From: Corynebacterium lemuris
GTDB lineage: Bacteria > Actinomycetota > Actinomycetes > Mycobacteriales > Mycobacteriaceae
Length of the DNA: 64,000 bases
Direction: 5' to 3'
Assembly (NCBI RefSeq): GCF_024919295.1
Contig: NZ_JANWTC010000001.1
Coordinates: forward strand, 124,001-188,000
The notes under the pieces are model-generated. The model saw nothing but the letters and a program-made list of their open reading frames with translations. It did not search any database and was not told the DNA's origin. The first letter of the stretch is position 1, and each line of letters begins with the position of its first letter. The position numbers and the translations under genes are program-made. Positions 33,328 through 41,733 of the stretch are shown piece by piece.

Positions 33328-35651
33328 GACCTCTTCTTGGTCCGCGCCGTCGCCGGTGCGGTCCACGGGTCCTCCGGCCACGGGTGCCTGGGGTAGCGTC
33401 CCCGCATCTCCGCGCGCACCTGGGTGTAGGGTCCGGACCAGAAACTGGCCAGGTCATCGGTGACCGCCAGTGGGCGCCCCGCCGGGGAGAGCAGATGGAA
33501 GAGCACCGGTACGCCCGCCAACTGCGGAGATTCGGCCAGCCCGAAGCACTCCTGCAGTTTCACCCGCACCACCGGTCGCCCCTCGGAGTAGTCGAGGCGG
33601 TGGCGGTTGCCGCTGGGCACCCGCAGGCGTTCCGGTGCGAGCTCGTCCAGCCGCGCCGCCTCCGGCCAGGGCAGCAACCGCTGCAACGCGGGGTACATGT
33701 CCACCCTGCCTATCTGCGCTCCCCGCGCCAGCCCGTCCAATTCCGGCCCCAGCCAGGACATGGGATCGGCGGCCTCGACATCCGGCCACGGCTCACCGAG
33801 CTGCTGGTGCAGATAGACCAGGCGCTCCCGCAGGTTCTGCGCGGCCTCCGAGAAACGGAACATTCCCAGCCCCTCCCGGGCCACGGTCGCCGCCAGCGCC
33901 GTCGCGGCCTCATCCGCCGGCACCTGCACCGGCGTCGAACTCAGCTCGATGGCACCCAGGCGCACCACCTTCCGCCCCCGGACCTTCCCGCCCACCACCG
34001 AGGCCACGATCTCCTCCGTCACACCCACGGCCTCCCGGGCCTGCGCCTCATCCAGGCGGGCCGCCGCCCGGATGGTGGCCCCGGCCCGCCCCTCGCGTGA
34101 GGTGCCGCCGCTGCGGGTCACCTCCGCCACCGCCAGCCACCGCGCACCCGTCAACCCCAGATCCCCGGGCAGCACCGCCCGGGTGCCGCTGGCCAGCAGG
34201 TATTCCTCACCCACCCGGCGGGCCACCCTGCCGGGGAAGGCCAGGGCCGTGATCACCCCGGGATCGGTCTCTCCCGTGCCACCACGCACCAGTTTCCGCA
34301 GACGTGCCGCCTCCCGGGCCGGGGCCTGGGCGCGGGCGATGTCGCCGCGTGGCGAATCCGCCAGCACCGCCACCACCCCGGCCGCCGCCGGACCACACTC
34401 CACCAGAGCGCGCCCCAGCCGCGGGTCCACCGGCATCCCCGCCAACTGGCGACCCAACGCGGTGGCCTGCCCCTCACCGTCGACCGCACCGATGCCACGC
34501 AGCACCGTCTCAGCGGAGTCGAGGGCGGGGGTGGGAGGGGTGTCGGCAAGTGGGAGCCCGACACCGCGCGGGGTGCCCCACACCGCCAGCGTCAATGCCG
34601 CCTGTGTGAGGTCACTCGTCGCGATCTCCGGGGTGATGTGCGCACGGAACTGCTGGTAGTCGGCCTGCGAATAAGCACGGATCACCGTGCCCGGCCCCTC
34701 ACGCCCGGCACGACCCGCCCGCTGATCCACCGTCGACTGCGCCGCCGACACCGTCACCAGACCCGTCATGTCGCGCGTCGCATCCCGGCGCGGCACCCGC
34801 GAGAGCCCCGAATCCACGACCACCCGCACCCCCGGAACAGTCAGCGAGGATTCGGCTATCGACGTCGCCACAATCACCCGCGCCCCACCCGACAACGCCG
34901 CATCCTGCTCGCGGGCATCCAGCGAACCGTGCAGCGGCACCGCCCCGGGGATTCGGCCCACCACGTACTCCACCTCCCGGACCCCGGGGACGAAGACCAG
35001 CACCGCGTCAGTGTGCCCGGTGGCCAGCTGCGCCAGATGGTCCAGGAATTCGCGCGTGTTTCCCGCCCGGCCGGGGTGCGGGACGTACTCGAAGCGCAGC
35101 GGATAGGTCACCGCCGGGGTGTCCAGCACCGGTGCCTCCATGAGCGCGGCGAATTTCTCCACATCCAACGTCGCCGACATCGCCGCCACCGTCAGATCAT
35201 CACGCAGCTGCACCAGCTCCAGCAGCATGCCCAGCACCAGATCCGTGTCCAGCTGCCGTTCATGCACCTCATCGACCGCCACCGCGCTGACACCGGTGAG
35301 TTCCGGATCGAACATCAACCGGCGCAGCAGCACCCCCGGGGTCATGAACTCCACGAGGCTGCCCGGATGGTGCTCCCCGCGGACGGTGAAACCGATGCGC
35401 TCCCCGATGCGGGAACCATCCAGATGGGCCAGCCGACGGGCCGCCGCGCGCACCGCGACGCGACGGGGTGCGGTGACCAGCACCTTCCCCTGCACGTGGT
35501 TGGCCAGGGCCGGCGGCACCAGCGTCGTCTTACCGGTGCCCGGAGGGGCCTGCACCACCAGGGTCCGGTTGTTGCTGAGCAGGGCGGGAAGCTGGCCGAT
35601 GGTGTCGGCCACCGGCAGACCCGCACCGATGCGGGACAGATCGAAACTCAT
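33324..35651 (-). CDS. hrpB: ATP-dependent helicase HrpB
   Basis: A 775-aa DEAH-box-type helicase with Walker A PPGTGKTTLVP, Ia APRRVAVRAAA, Walker B DEVHER, MSATLD (motif III), and QRAGRAGREGPG (motif VI), then the HrpB-specific C-terminal domain ending with LFHLLSPAGRPLAVTDDLASFWSGPYTQVRAEMRGRYPRHPWPEDP. Role probably in RNA metabolism. Two ATGs (35660, 35651) are possible; the inner one is given. Divergent to the DUF559-like gene, with repeat copy B between. Confidence 0.92.
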   Translation of the reverse strand: MSFDLSRIGAGLPVADTIGQLPALLSNNRTLVVQAPPGTGKTTLVPPALANHVQGKVLVTAPRRVAVRAAARRLAHLDGSRIGERIGFTVRGEHHPGSLVEFMTPGVLLRRLMFDPELTGVSAVAVDEVHERQLDTDLVLGMLLELVQLRDDLTVAAMSATLDVEKFAALMEAPVLDTPAVTYPLRFEYVPHPGRAGNTREFLDHLAQLATGHTDAVLVFVPGVREVEYVVGRIPGAVPLHGSLDAREQDAALSGGARVIVATSIAESSLTVPGVRVVVDSGLSRVPRRDATRDMTGLVTVSAAQSTVDQRAGRAGREGPGTVIRAYSQADYQQFRAHITPEIATSDLTQAALTLAVWGTPRGVGLPLADTPPTPALDSAETVLRGIGAVDGEGQATALGRQLAGMPVDPRLGRALVECGPAAAGVVAVLADSPRGDIARAQAPAREAARLRKLVRGGTGETDPGVITALAFPGRVARRVGEEYLLASGTRAVLPGDLGLTGARWLAVAEVTRSGGTSREGRAGATIRAAARLDEAQAREAVGVTEEIVASVVGGKVRGRKVVRLGAIELSSTPVQVPADEAATALAATVAREGLGMFRFSEAAQNLRERLVYLHQQLGEPWPDVEAADPMSWLGPELDGLARGAQIGRVDMYPALQRLLPWPEAARLDELAPERLRVPSGNRHRLDYSEGRPVVRVKLQECFGLAESPQLAGVPVLFHLLSPAGRPLAVTDDLASFWSGPYTQVRAEMRGRYPRHPWPEDPWTAPATARTKKRS

Positions 35652-35704
35652 GGCCCCCATTGTGCCGGGGCGCTGGGCGGGGTCGAGTGGAGGCGCGGTG
35701 GGGT

Positions 35705-35793
35705 GCGCAATATCTGACCTTGACGCGTCAAGTGAGGATGGTTGAACAGGGACGATGCGCGCTGAACCCGCCCCGGAGCGTCAGATATTGCGC
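35705..35793 (+). repeat. 89-bp inverted-repeat element, copy B
   Basis: Same structure as copies A and C: termini GCGCAATATCTGAC / GTCAGATATTGCGC (here extended by T...A to 15 bp), then the 14-bp palindrome CTTGACGCGTCAAG, then a 47-bp core. It lies between the divergent hrpB and DUF559-like genes, 85 bp before the latter's GTG, so it could carry or affect a promoter. Confidence 0.88.
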
Positions 35794-35878
35794 ACCGTTA
35801 TTTCCCGCCGGGAACCGCCGGGCCTCACACCCAGTCCAACAGTGGTGACGACACCCCACAACAGAAAGGACAGCCCCG

Positions 35879-37018
35879 GTGGCCTATCACGGGAGACGCG
35901 TTGATGAACTGATCGCCGAGGGGAGCGGAAGGATCAGGGTCTGGGATGGCATGTCACTGTCACCTGACCAGTTCGTCCAACCCACCTCCAGAACGGAAGT
36001 CTTTGCCAATGCTGCGCAGCATCTCGACCTTCCCGAAGATGACCCACAGGTTCACCAGGCGGCGGAAGAACATTATGTGGCCGTTTCCCCCGACCACATG
36101 GTGGCCAGGGCCCACCTGCGTCCCGAGAAGCTGGTGGAATACCAGCGGACCAACCATCCCCGACGATTGGCCTATCCGGCGGATGCACGGACACGCATCG
36201 TGGCACACCTGACCGAGCATCCGGGTTGGGTGGCCGCACAGTTCAGCGCCGCCGCTCTACTGGGGATCACCGATTTCTCGGACGGACTGGATGCGTCGGT
36301 GCTCAACCGGAGGGGGCGGAAACCTGCGGGCAGCCCGCTGCAACCCGATCAGCGCAGGTTCCACGCATTCTGCCAGCCCTGGACCCTCCACGTGGGGGAA
36401 CGGGGGCTGAAGGTGACCCCACCGATGCTGACGTTGGCGCACTGTCTGCGGTCGGTACTCACCGAGGATGATGTCTGGCCGATCGGCGCTGAGCTGAAAC
36501 AACGTGCTCATACGGTCAGAGCGGTGCAGGTGATAGACCGTTTCCGGAGGGAATTCGGCCTGGATGAAGAACACATCGCAGAGGCCCTGAGGGGACTGGT
36601 CAACCACCGGGTCCTGTGTAGAATCCTGGCGTTGAGCAGCCCCGGCATGGATTCACCACCGGAGACTGTCCTGCGTCTCGCAGTTACCCAGGCGGTGGAG
36701 GACCTGGGGATCACCTTCGTGGCGCAGGTGCCGGTGTACACCGATGGAACAGTGGGGACGCCGGGAAGCGAAAGGGGGAAGGGGAGCTTGCTCACGGTCA
36801 TTGATCTGGCCTCTCTTCCGGCCAGGGTGGCGCTGTTCTATGACGGGGAGCATCATCTGGAGCGTTCGCAGCGTGACAAGGATGCGCGGATCCTGGCCTG
36901 GCTCACGGCACAGGGGTGGCTGGTTTTCCGGGTGTCGGCGGGAATGTTGCGGAAAACGAAGCAGCTGCAGGCGGATATTGCCGGAGCGATTGCGATGCGT
37001 CTGTCGAATGCAGCCTGA
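35879..37018 (+). CDS. DUF559-like (PD-(D/E)XK-type) protein with N-terminal regulator-like part
   Basis: A 379-aa protein of an actinobacterial group with an AbiEi-like N-terminal part and a C-terminal nuclease-like fold. The C-terminus shows the DUF559/Vsr pattern: VIDLASLPARVALFYDGEHHLERSQRDKDARILAWLTAQGWLVFRV, with Asp, Glu and QR....D..R...L...G. No cognate methylase or toxin partner is present. GTG 35879 has AAAGGA nine bases upstream. Such genes are often multicopy in corynebacteria, function unknown. Confidence 0.65.
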   Translation: MAYHGRRVDELIAEGSGRIRVWDGMSLSPDQFVQPTSRTEVFANAAQHLDLPEDDPQVHQAAEEHYVAVSPDHMVARAHLRPEKLVEYQRTNHPRRLAYPADARTRIVAHLTEHPGWVAAQFSAAALLGITDFSDGLDASVLNRRGRKPAGSPLQPDQRRFHAFCQPWTLHVGERGLKVTPPMLTLAHCLRSVLTEDDVWPIGAELKQRAHTVRAVQVIDRFRREFGLDEEHIAEALRGLVNHRVLCRILALSSPGMDSPPETVLRLAVTQAVEDLGITFVAQVPVYTDGTVGTPGSERGKGSLLTVIDLASLPARVALFYDGEHHLERSQRDKDARILAWLTAQGWLVFRVSAGMLRKTKQLQADIAGAIAMRLSNAA

Positions 37019-37043
37019 AGTATCCCGTGCCACACTGGGCACC

Positions 37044-37775
37044 ATGACTGACACCACCACGAACAACCAGAAGATCGCCGTCATCACCGGAGCTTCCTCC
37101 GGTATCGGCGCCGCCGCTGCTGATGCCCTGGCCGGGGACGGTTTCCATGTCGTCGTCGCCGCGCGCCGGCTCGACCGGGTCGAGGAGGTGGCCCGGAGGA
37201 ACAACGGCACCGCCATCCAGCTGGATGTGACCGAGGATGAATCGGTCGCGGCTTTCGCGGAGGAGGTGGGCAAGCTGGGCCGGGTGGATGTGCTGGTCAA
37301 CAACGCGGGTGGCGCCCACGGCATGGATACGCTGCGTGAGGCGGACCTGGATGACTGGCAGACGATGTACGACGTGAACGTACTCGGTGTGGTGCGGGTG
37401 ACCCGCGCACTGTTGCCGCTTATCGACACCGCCGAGGGGCTGATCATCAACATCGGTTCCATGGCCTCCTTCACGGCCTACCCGAAGGGCGCGGGTTACA
37501 ACGCCGCCAAATTCGGTCTACGGGCGCTGACTCGTGCCTTCCGTCTGGAGGAGGTCGGTAACCCGATCCGCATCACCCAGATCGACCCGGGCCGGGCGGA
37601 GACCGAGTTCTCCCTGGTGCGTTTCAAGGGGGACGCGGACGAGGCGGGCAAGGTCTATGCCGACAAGCTCAACCTCACGGCGGAGGATGTGGCGGAGACG
37701 ATCCGCTGGGTGGCGTCCCTGCCGGCGCACGTGAACATCGACACCCTCAACATCATGCCGCGGGACCAGGCCTGA
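37044..37775 (+). CDS. SDR family oxidoreductase
   Basis: A 243-aa classical short-chain dehydrogenase. TGASSGIG (cofactor loop), AARR (Arg suggests NADP preference), NNAG, catalytic Ser in NIGSMASF and YxxxK in YNAAKFG. The YdfG-like C-terminus (VGNPIRITQIDPGRAETEFSLVRFKGD) suggests activity on 3-hydroxy acids such as serine or 3-hydroxypropionate. Follows the DUF559-like gene by 25 bp; repeat copy C lies just downstream. Confidence 0.9.
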   Translation: MTDTTTNNQKIAVITGASSGIGAAAADALAGDGFHVVVAARRLDRVEEVARRNNGTAIQLDVTEDESVAAFAEEVGKLGRVDVLVNNAGGAHGMDTLREADLDDWQTMYDVNVLGVVRVTRALLPLIDTAEGLIINIGSMASFTAYPKGAGYNAAKFGLRALTRAFRLEEVGNPIRITQIDPGRAETEFSLVRFKGDADEAGKVYADKLNLTAEDVAETIRWVASLPAHVNIDTLNIMPRDQA

Positions 37776-37779
37776 GCCT

Positions 37780-37868
37780 GCGCAACATCTGACCGCCCCG
37801 GACGGCCTCGGCGCGCATCGTCCCTGTTCAGCGGCTCTCGCTTGACGCGTCAAGGTCAGATATTGCGC
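37780..37868 (-). repeat. 89-bp inverted-repeat element, copy C
   Basis: Termini GCGCAACATCTGAC (one transition) and GTCAGATATTGCGC, with the perfect internal palindrome CTTGACGCGTCAAG adjacent to the right end. Length 89 bp as in copies A and B; a 20-bp core segment is identical to copy B. It starts five bases after the SDR stop, so it may also terminate that transcript. Confidence 0.88.
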
Positions 37869-38021
37869 AGCGCTCCTGCCCATTCCACCTGGAATCAGCA
37901 CCCACCTCGTCCGCGTGGGCATCGACTGCGAGCCGCTAAGCAGTGATAACGCCACAGTGCGGGTCCCGGCGACCGGTACCGCCGTCCAACCGGCCCCGGC
38001 CGCGGGCTAGACTGGGCGACC

Positions 38022-38315
38022 ATGCACGCCCATGATGTCGCGATCCGTGATGAGTCGATCAAGCTCGGCCAGTTCATCAAGCTTGCCGGCCTGGTGGCCA
38101 CCGGTGGTGAGGCCAAGGAGCTCATCGCCGAAGGCGAGGTGACCGTCAACGGTGAGGTGGATACCCGCCGGGGGCGGACGCTGCAGCACGGGGATCTCGT
38201 GTGCATCGGGGAGGCGTGTGCGCGTGTGACGTCGGCGGCCGAGGGCGAGGACGATTACTTCGACGAGGCCACCGCCGATGATGATTTTGATCCTGAGAAG
38301 TGGAGAAACCTCTAG
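38022..38315 (+). CDS. RNA-binding S4 domain protein
   Basis: A 97-aa protein made of an S4 domain (KLGQFIKLAGLVATGGEAKELIAEGEVTVNGEVDTRRGRTLQHGDLV) plus an acidic tail. Related to YaaA/YbcJ-type proteins that bind structured RNA. Its TAG is followed immediately by the VOC gene's ATG, so they are cotranscribed. Confidence 0.88.
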   Translation: MHAHDVAIRDESIKLGQFIKLAGLVATGGEAKELIAEGEVTVNGEVDTRRGRTLQHGDLVCIGEACARVTSAAEGEDDYFDEATADDDFDPEKWRNL

Positions 38316-39125
38316 ATGCCAGCTTTCGAGGCCGTCGGCGGCATGCCGTACTGGATCGACCTGACCACCTCTGACGTGCGGAAGTCCGCGCGTTTTTATT
38401 CTGAGCTCCTCGGTTGGGAGATCGAGGGTGATGATTACCGCCTGGCGCGCGTCCAGGGTCTGCCCGTCGCGGGTTTTATTCCGCAGCCGGAGGGTGGGGG
38501 TGCGTTCCCGGACACGTGGGTGACCTACTTCCTCGCTGATGACATTGATGGCCAGGTTGCGCAGGTCAGGCGTCTGGGTGGCCGGGTGCTCAGTGAGCCG
38601 ACGGAGGTCAGCCTGGGCCGGATGGCCGTGCTTGTCGACGCCGCCGGCGCCATGTTCGGACTCATCGAGCCCGCCGGGGAGGACGCCTTCGTCGCCGCCG
38701 GTGAGCCGGGCACCCCGGTGTGGCATGAGCTGACCGCCACGGCCGGTTTCAAGGAGGCGGTGGATTTCTACCACGGTCTGCTCGACTGGGAGCTGATCGC
38801 GATGGAGGCCGGCGAGGACTTCACCTACACCACCGCCGTGGCGGAGGGCGCGCCCTTTGCGGGGTTGTGGAAGGCAGAGGGTGTGTTCCCGCCGCAGGTC
38901 CCCAGCTTCTGGCAGTCCTACCTGGGTGTGGCGGATATCGACGCCGCCGTGGCCCGCGTCCCGGAGCTCGGTGGGGAAGTCATCACGCAGCCCTGGGACT
39001 CGGAATTTGGTCGTCTGTGCCGGATCGCGGATTCCACCGGTGCGGTGGTCGTGCTCTGCGAGGTCGACGAGCCGGTCGAGGAGGAGCTCCACGAGACGGA
39101 TCTGCTGGGGGGCCTTGAGCTCTGA
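38316..39125 (+). CDS. VOC (glyoxalase-like) protein, two domains
   Basis: A 269-aa protein with two tandem VOC modules (MPYWIDLTTSDVRKSARFYSELLGWEI and PVWHELTATAGFKEAVDFYHGLLDWELI). Similar to the actinobacterial hydroxylase-like tandem VOC proteins (27 kDa antigen Cfp30B type). Metal ligands are not certain. Function unknown; the start directly follows the S4 gene stop. Confidence 0.85.
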   Translation: MPAFEAVGGMPYWIDLTTSDVRKSARFYSELLGWEIEGDDYRLARVQGLPVAGFIPQPEGGGAFPDTWVTYFLADDIDGQVAQVRRLGGRVLSEPTEVSLGRMAVLVDAAGAMFGLIEPAGEDAFVAAGEPGTPVWHELTATAGFKEAVDFYHGLLDWELIAMEAGEDFTYTTAVAEGAPFAGLWKAEGVFPPQVPSFWQSYLGVADIDAAVARVPELGGEVITQPWDSEFGRLCRIADSTGAVVVLCEVDEPVEEELHETDLLGGLEL

Positions 39126-39133
39126 GCGGGGTC

Positions 39134-39418
39134 ATGGAGCTCGACGAACTGAGCTCACGCGTCCTCGATCTGGTTGACCGGGTGCCCGCCGGCCGGGTGG
39201 TCACTTACGGCGATGTCGCCGCCCGGGCCGGCACGGGACCCCGGCAGGTGGGCCGGATCCTGGCCCGCGTCGGGCATCTGACGTGCTGGTGGCGGGTCGT
39301 CCGCGCCGACGGTACCTCCGCTGTCGCCGCGCAGGCGTCCCGGTTCTGGGACGCGGAGGGCATCCCGCACCGCGACGGCCGGGTGGTCCTGGGGGCCTGT
39401 CGCTGGGAGTTCTCCTGA
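39134..39418 (+). CDS. Alkyltransferase-like (ATL/MGMT family) protein
   Basis: A 94-aa MGMT-family DNA-binding domain (VPAGRVVTYGDVAARAGTGPRQVGRIL). The active-site PCHR motif is replaced by CWWR (Cys51, Trp52-53), so the alkyl-accepting Cys is absent and the neighbouring Pro has become Cys. ATL proteins bind O6-alkylguanine and recruit nucleotide excision repair. Downstream of the VOC gene by 8 bp. Confidence 0.85.
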   Translation: MELDELSSRVLDLVDRVPAGRVVTYGDVAARAGTGPRQVGRILARVGHLTCWWRVVRADGTSAVAAQASRFWDAEGIPHRDGRVVLGACRWEFS

Positions 39419-39474
39419 ACCCTGGATGACTCCGTGCCGCGCTGCTACGCTCGCGGGGGAATCGAGGTAATCTC

Positions 39475-40665
39475 ATGCCCCCACTTCGCGTCGCAGTCAT
39501 TGGTCTGGGAACCACCGGGTCCATGGCCCTGTGGCAGCTCAGCCGGTCCCCGGACGTCGAGGTCATCGGTCTGGAGCAGTTCGGACTCGGCCACGGCTAC
39601 GGGGCATTCACCGGTGAGACCCGGTTGTTCCGCACCGCCTACCACGAGGGTGCGAAATACGTCCCCCTTCTCCAACGCGCCCGGGAGCTGTGGCGTCAGC
39701 TCGGTCAGGCCGTGGGCCGTGAACTGTTCCACCCTTACGGGGTGCTCACCGTCGGACGTGAAGATTCGGCCCCCTTCCAGCGGCTGCTGGCCTCGGTGGC
39801 CACGCACGATCTTCCCCATCAACGGCTGGATGTCGGGCAGCTGCGCCGCCGTTACCCGGGCCTGGATTTCCGGGAGGATGAGGCTGGGGTCTTCGACGAA
39901 CTCGGTGGTGCGCTGCGCCCGGAGCTGGCGGTACTCAGCGCGGTTGAACAGGCTCAGGAGAACGGCGCGGCGGTCCACGACCACGAACCCGTCCTGGGTA
40001 TCTCCGATACGGGGGAGGGGGTGATCGTGACCACCGCCAGACGGCAGCTGACCGTCGACCGGGTGATCGTCACCGCCGGCAGCTGGGTGACGGGACTGTT
40101 CCCGCAGATCGCCGACCTGGTTGAGGTGCGGAAGATGGTGCTCACCTGGTTTCTGCCCCGGATCTCCTCGGACTTCGAACCGGCCCGCCTGCCCTGCTTC
40201 ATCCGCGACCGCGATGGCTTCCACATTTTCGGGGCCCCCTGCGTGGACGGTTACAGCGTCAAGATCGCGGCCATGGACCGGTGGGGGACCCCCGATACGG
40301 AGAGGGTGGAACAGGCCGACCTCCACCTCGACCCCGATGAGGTCTCCGACTTCGGTTCGCAGGTGTCCAGGCTCTTCCCCGGCGTGCAACCGGAGCCGAA
40401 CCGCTTCTCCGTCCACTTCGACACCTTCACCGCCAGCCGCGACCCGATCATTGACCGGGTGGGTGATGTGGTGGTGGTCGCCGGGTTGTCGGGCCACGGC
40501 TTCAAGCTCGCCCCCGTGATCGGCGAGCTGGCCCGCGATCTGGCGGTCACCGGCCGGGCGGAGGGGCGGCATCCGGACTTCACCCTCGCAGCGCACCGGC
40601 CGATCAGGGAGGGAACAGACCCGGGTCCGGCCTGGCCGCAGAAGATCGTGCGGGACCGCGCCTGA
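39475..40665 (+). CDS. FAD-dependent amine/sarcosine-oxidase-like protein (SolA family)
   Basis: A 396-aa DAO-family flavoprotein. Rossmann FAD loop VIGLGTTGSMAL at the N-terminus and the C-terminal GLSGHGFKLAPVIGE motif place it with monomeric sarcosine/N-methyltryptophan oxidases. The Cys that binds FAD covalently in sarcosine oxidase seems absent (RFSVHFDTFTASRDPIID in that region), implying non-covalent FAD. Followed after 17 bp by a zinc alcohol dehydrogenase. Confidence 0.85.
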   Translation: MPPLRVAVIGLGTTGSMALWQLSRSPDVEVIGLEQFGLGHGYGAFTGETRLFRTAYHEGAKYVPLLQRARELWRQLGQAVGRELFHPYGVLTVGREDSAPFQRLLASVATHDLPHQRLDVGQLRRRYPGLDFREDEAGVFDELGGALRPELAVLSAVEQAQENGAAVHDHEPVLGISDTGEGVIVTTARRQLTVDRVIVTAGSWVTGLFPQIADLVEVRKMVLTWFLPRISSDFEPARLPCFIRDRDGFHIFGAPCVDGYSVKIAAMDRWGTPDTERVEQADLHLDPDEVSDFGSQVSRLFPGVQPEPNRFSVHFDTFTASRDPIIDRVGDVVVVAGLSGHGFKLAPVIGELARDLAVTGRAEGRHPDFTLAAHRPIREGTDPGPAWPQKIVRDRA

Positions 40666-40682
40666 ACACTTACCCTGGCTGC

Positions 40683-41723
40683 ATGACTGATCTGACCGTC
40701 CGTGCCTGGGGCACCCCGGGTTTTTCGCAGCCGCTGGAGCCGGTGACCATCACGCGTCGTCCCCTGCGGGAGGATGACGTCCTCATCCGCATCGAGTTCG
40801 CCGGCATCTGCCACTCCGACATCCACACGATGCGGGGTGACTGGGGCGAACGCGAGTACCCGCTGGTGCCGGGCCATGAGATCGTCGGCATCGTCGAGGA
40901 GGTCGGCGACAAGGTGCTCAATCACCGCCCCGGTGACCGGGTCGGGGTGGGCTGTTTCGTCAACTCCTGCGGGCAGTGCCACCCGTGCGGGCTGGGGGAG
41001 GTCTCCTACTGCGAGCAGGGCCCGGTGCTCACCTACGGCGCCTACGATGGTGGCGAACTGACCCAGGGCGGGTATTCGCAGGCCATCGTGGTGCGCGAGT
41101 CCTTCGTCGTGGCGGTCCCGCCGGGTCTGGATCCGGCGGCCGCTGCCCCGCTGCTGTGCGCGGGCATCACCACCTACTCGCCGCTGAAACACTGGGGCGC
41201 GGGCCCGGGTAAGCGCGTCGCGGTCATCGGCATGGGTGGTCTCGGGCACGTCGGCGTGAAGATCGCCGCGGCCATGGGCGCGGAGGTCACCGTCCTGTCC
41301 CATTCCACCGCCAAGCGTGACGACGCCCTGAGTTTCGGTGCCACCCGCCATGTCTCCACCGCGAGCGGTCTACCGGAGGACCTGCACAACTACTTCGACC
41401 TGATCCTCAACACCGTCTCCGTCGACCTGGACACCTCCGCCTATCTGGGCCTGCTGCGTTTCGACGGCGCGCTGGTCCAGCTCGGTCTGCCCGGTGCACC
41501 CCTGCAGACCCCGACCCGCATGCTCACATCGCGGCGCCGTTCGCTGTCTGGTTCGCTGGTCGGCGGGATCCGTGAGACCCAGGAGATGCTCGACTTCTGC
41601 GCGGAACATGGTGTGACCGCCGAGATCGAGCTCATCGACGCGGAGCAGATCAACCAGGCCTATGACCGCACGGTCGCCTCGGACGTCCGGTACCGCTTCG
41701 TCATCGACGCGGCCTCCTTCTAG
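40683..41723 (+). CDS. Zinc-dependent alcohol dehydrogenase (YahK/CAD-like)
   Basis: A 346-aa MDR enzyme. Catalytic zinc ligands Cys43 (GICHSD), His65/Glu66 (GHE) and Cys159 (LLCAGITTY); structural zinc Cys96, 99, 102, 110 all present. The Rossmann motif GMGGLGHVGVKIAAAMGAEV with no acidic residue after the second strand (LSHST) favours NADPH. Reduces aldehydes to alcohols, as in YahK and AdhC-type enzymes. Confidence 0.93.
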   Translation: MTDLTVRAWGTPGFSQPLEPVTITRRPLREDDVLIRIEFAGICHSDIHTMRGDWGEREYPLVPGHEIVGIVEEVGDKVLNHRPGDRVGVGCFVNSCGQCHPCGLGEVSYCEQGPVLTYGAYDGGELTQGGYSQAIVVRESFVVAVPPGLDPAAAAPLLCAGITTYSPLKHWGAGPGKRVAVIGMGGLGHVGVKIAAAMGAEVTVLSHSTAKRDDALSFGATRHVSTASGLPEDLHNYFDLILNTVSVDLDTSAYLGLLRFDGALVQLGLPGAPLQTPTRMLTSRRRSLSGSLVGGIRETQEMLDFCAEHGVTAEIELIDAEQINQAYDRTVASDVRYRFVIDAASF

Positions 41724-41733
41724 GGGGCCGTCG

